Both the position numbers and the translations under genes were made by a program. From Parcubacteria group bacterium GW2011_GWA2_43_13 (GTDB lineage: Bacteria; Patescibacteriota; Patescibacteriia; UBA9629; GWA2-43-13), in assembly GCA_000999025.1 (NCBI GenBank), contig LCFM01000008.1:1-47192 (forward strand): 47,192 nt of DNA, written 5' to 3'. Shown here piece after piece: positions 45,909 through 47,192 of this stretch. How positions within the stretch are numbered: position 1 is the stretch's first letter; the number at the start of each line of letters is the position of its first letter. Below the pieces are notes generated by a model. The model saw only the letters and a list, made by a program, of their open reading frames with translations. It was not told the origin of the DNA and searched no databases.

Positions 45909-46649
45909 CTATACAGGCGCTTTTGTGATTGATAACAATTCAATCTCTTCTTGAGTCATCTGCTTTGACGCGCCTTCTGCAAGATCACCCAATACCACTG
46001 ATCCAATCCGTATCCTTTGTAAATCACCAACATACCAACCGCATACATCAACCATTCTTCGAACCTGCCGCTTCCACCCCTGATGCAATACTATCACAAG
46101 AGTCGCGCTGATTGGCGAATTTTGTTTTTCCGTTTCAACGCGATCAGCGCGCGCAACTCCTTCTTCGAGCCGCACTCCTTTTTTCAAACGACGAATCAAT
46201 TCGTCCAATGACACGCGTGATCCTTTGTGCTGGTGAACGCGAACTCGATATTCTTTTTCATGTTTAAATTTAGGATGAGAAATCCTATACGCAAGCTCAC
46301 CGTCATTCGTCACAATCATCAATCCCCGCGAATCAGTATCAAGACGGCCGACCGGATACAGCCGGGCCTTTGTTTTTACAAGCGAAACAACCGTTGTTCT
46401 TCCGTGCGTATCAACAACAGTCGAAACAACGCCTTTGGGCTTATTGACAATGTAATACTCACACTGTTCTTCTGTAATTTTTTTTCCATTCACTCGTATA
46501 TCATCACACTCCCTGTCTGCTTTCAGCCCAAGCGTTGTAACCAACGCGCCGTTCACCGTAACCGCGCCTGCGGTAATGAGCTCTTCCGCGTTCCTGCGGG
46601 AAGCAACTCCGGCGTGCGCTAAAATTTTCTGCAATCGTTCTTGTGTCAT
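45909..46649 (-). CDS. RsuA/RluB-family pseudouridine synthase
   Basis: S4 domain 'RLQKILAHAGVASRRNAEELITAGAVTVNG', 'YPVGRLDTDSRGLMIVTNDGELAYRISHPKFKHEKEYRV', 'GWKRQVRRMVD'. Start re-assigned to ATG 46649. Confidence 0.94.
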   Translation of the reverse strand: MTQERLQKILAHAGVASRRNAEELITAGAVTVNGALVTTLGLKADRECDDIRVNGKKITEEQCEYYIVNKPKGVVSTVVDTHGRTTVVSLVKTKARLYPVGRLDTDSRGLMIVTNDGELAYRISHPKFKHEKEYRVRVHQHKGSRVSLDELIRRLKKGVRLEEGVARADRVETEKQNSPISATLVIVLHQGWKRQVRRMVDVCGWYVGDLQRIRIGSVVLGDLAEGASKQMTQEEIELLSITKAPV

Positions 46650-46717
46650 ACTTATTCTATAAAACAAGCCCCTGCGGGGCATCATTTCAAAGATACTGTC
46701 TTATACACCAATCCTTA

Positions 46718-47185
46718 CTATTGCACAAGCTCCCCGCACGCAACAGTAGTGTGTGATGGGTCCTGAACAACAACCGACATCGGCAGTTGCGATAACAATT
46801 CTTCAAGGGAAATTGGCAATACTGTTTCAGATATCCCGCTCTCAAGTTTTGCCAATAATTGCACCGTATCTCCAGGCTGATCGCACATACCCTTATGCAA
46901 AAGCGCCTGTCTTTCCCCTTGCGTCTCTCCGGCAACGACTAACATAAGTTTTGTCTGTTGCTGGTCATCAGTAAATTCGGCACTTCCAAATTCACCTGAC
47001 TCATTTTGCTCAACCAATGCAACTGACAGCGCTGACAATACGCTCTGCGCCGTGTCTTTGGAATCTGGCTCTTGAATACTCTGCTGTTGCGACTGTTGAT
47101 CGCGATAAAAAACCCGACTCCCGGGCCGCGTTGTCACATACACATATCCTCCGACTAATGCCATGATGATAACAAAAAATATCAA
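46718..47185 (-). CDS. Hypothetical exported/anchored protein
   Basis: 155 aa; N-terminal hydrophobic segment then polar region. The true start may lie at or beyond the edge. Confidence 0.6.
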   Translation of the reverse strand: MIFFVIIMALVGGYVYVTTRPGSRVFYRDQQSQQQSIQEPDSKDTAQSVLSALSVALVEQNESGEFGSAEFTDDQQQTKLMLVVAGETQGERQALLHKGMCDQPGDTVQLLAKLESGISETVLPISLEELLSQLPMSVVVQDPSHTTVACGELVQ

Positions 47186-47192
47186 AGAAAAA

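Noticed and set aside
45736-45954. 72-aa plus-strand ORF 45736-45954
   Set aside because: Contains a terminator hairpin, overlaps the 3' end of the pseudouridine synthase gene, and has no family resemblance.

Overview
The window looks like a chromosomal segment of a Candidate Phyla Radiation (Patescibacteria/Parcubacteria-like) bacterium. This is judged from gene content and architecture, not from a database search. Almost all genes are on the minus strand. Left third (1-18.2 kb): a block of secreted/surface proteins, namely a beta-propeller/Calx-beta protein running off the left edge, a CAP-domain protein, an N-formylglutamate-amidohydrolase-like protein, a TSP3-like repeat protein, and two giant Ig-like proteins that share a C-terminal module. 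Middle: queG, a VIT-type transporter, a LOG-family protein, an ABC exporter, a VirD4/TraD-like ATPase with an upstream partner, an ATP-grasp ligase, and a sigma-region-4/HARE-HTH protein. Right third: a heat-shock cluster (hrcA-grpE-hsp20-dnaK, then dnaJ) with a perfect CIRCE element, a tandem MazG-like protein, tRNA-Glu, a dcw cluster (mraZ-rsmH-ftsL-ftsI-murF) with four phased MraZ boxes, NDH-2-like, tsaB and rluB-like genes. The strongest non-obvious signals are: (1) an apparently undescribed ~155-nt structured ncRNA with its own promoter and terminator between the CYTH gene and hrcA (about 35010-35167, minus); (2) a dispersed family of paired palindromes (GTAGAGACG...CGTCTCTAC) that is also inserted in-frame inside queG and supplies stop codons to two genes; (3) a three-ORF micro-operon of tiny, mostly hydrophobic peptides (30789-31200, plus) largely missed by the ORF track; (4) a giant surface protein in which LamG and another domain appear inserted inside Ig-like domains; (5) a tandem MazG-like protein with duplicated Cys motifs.
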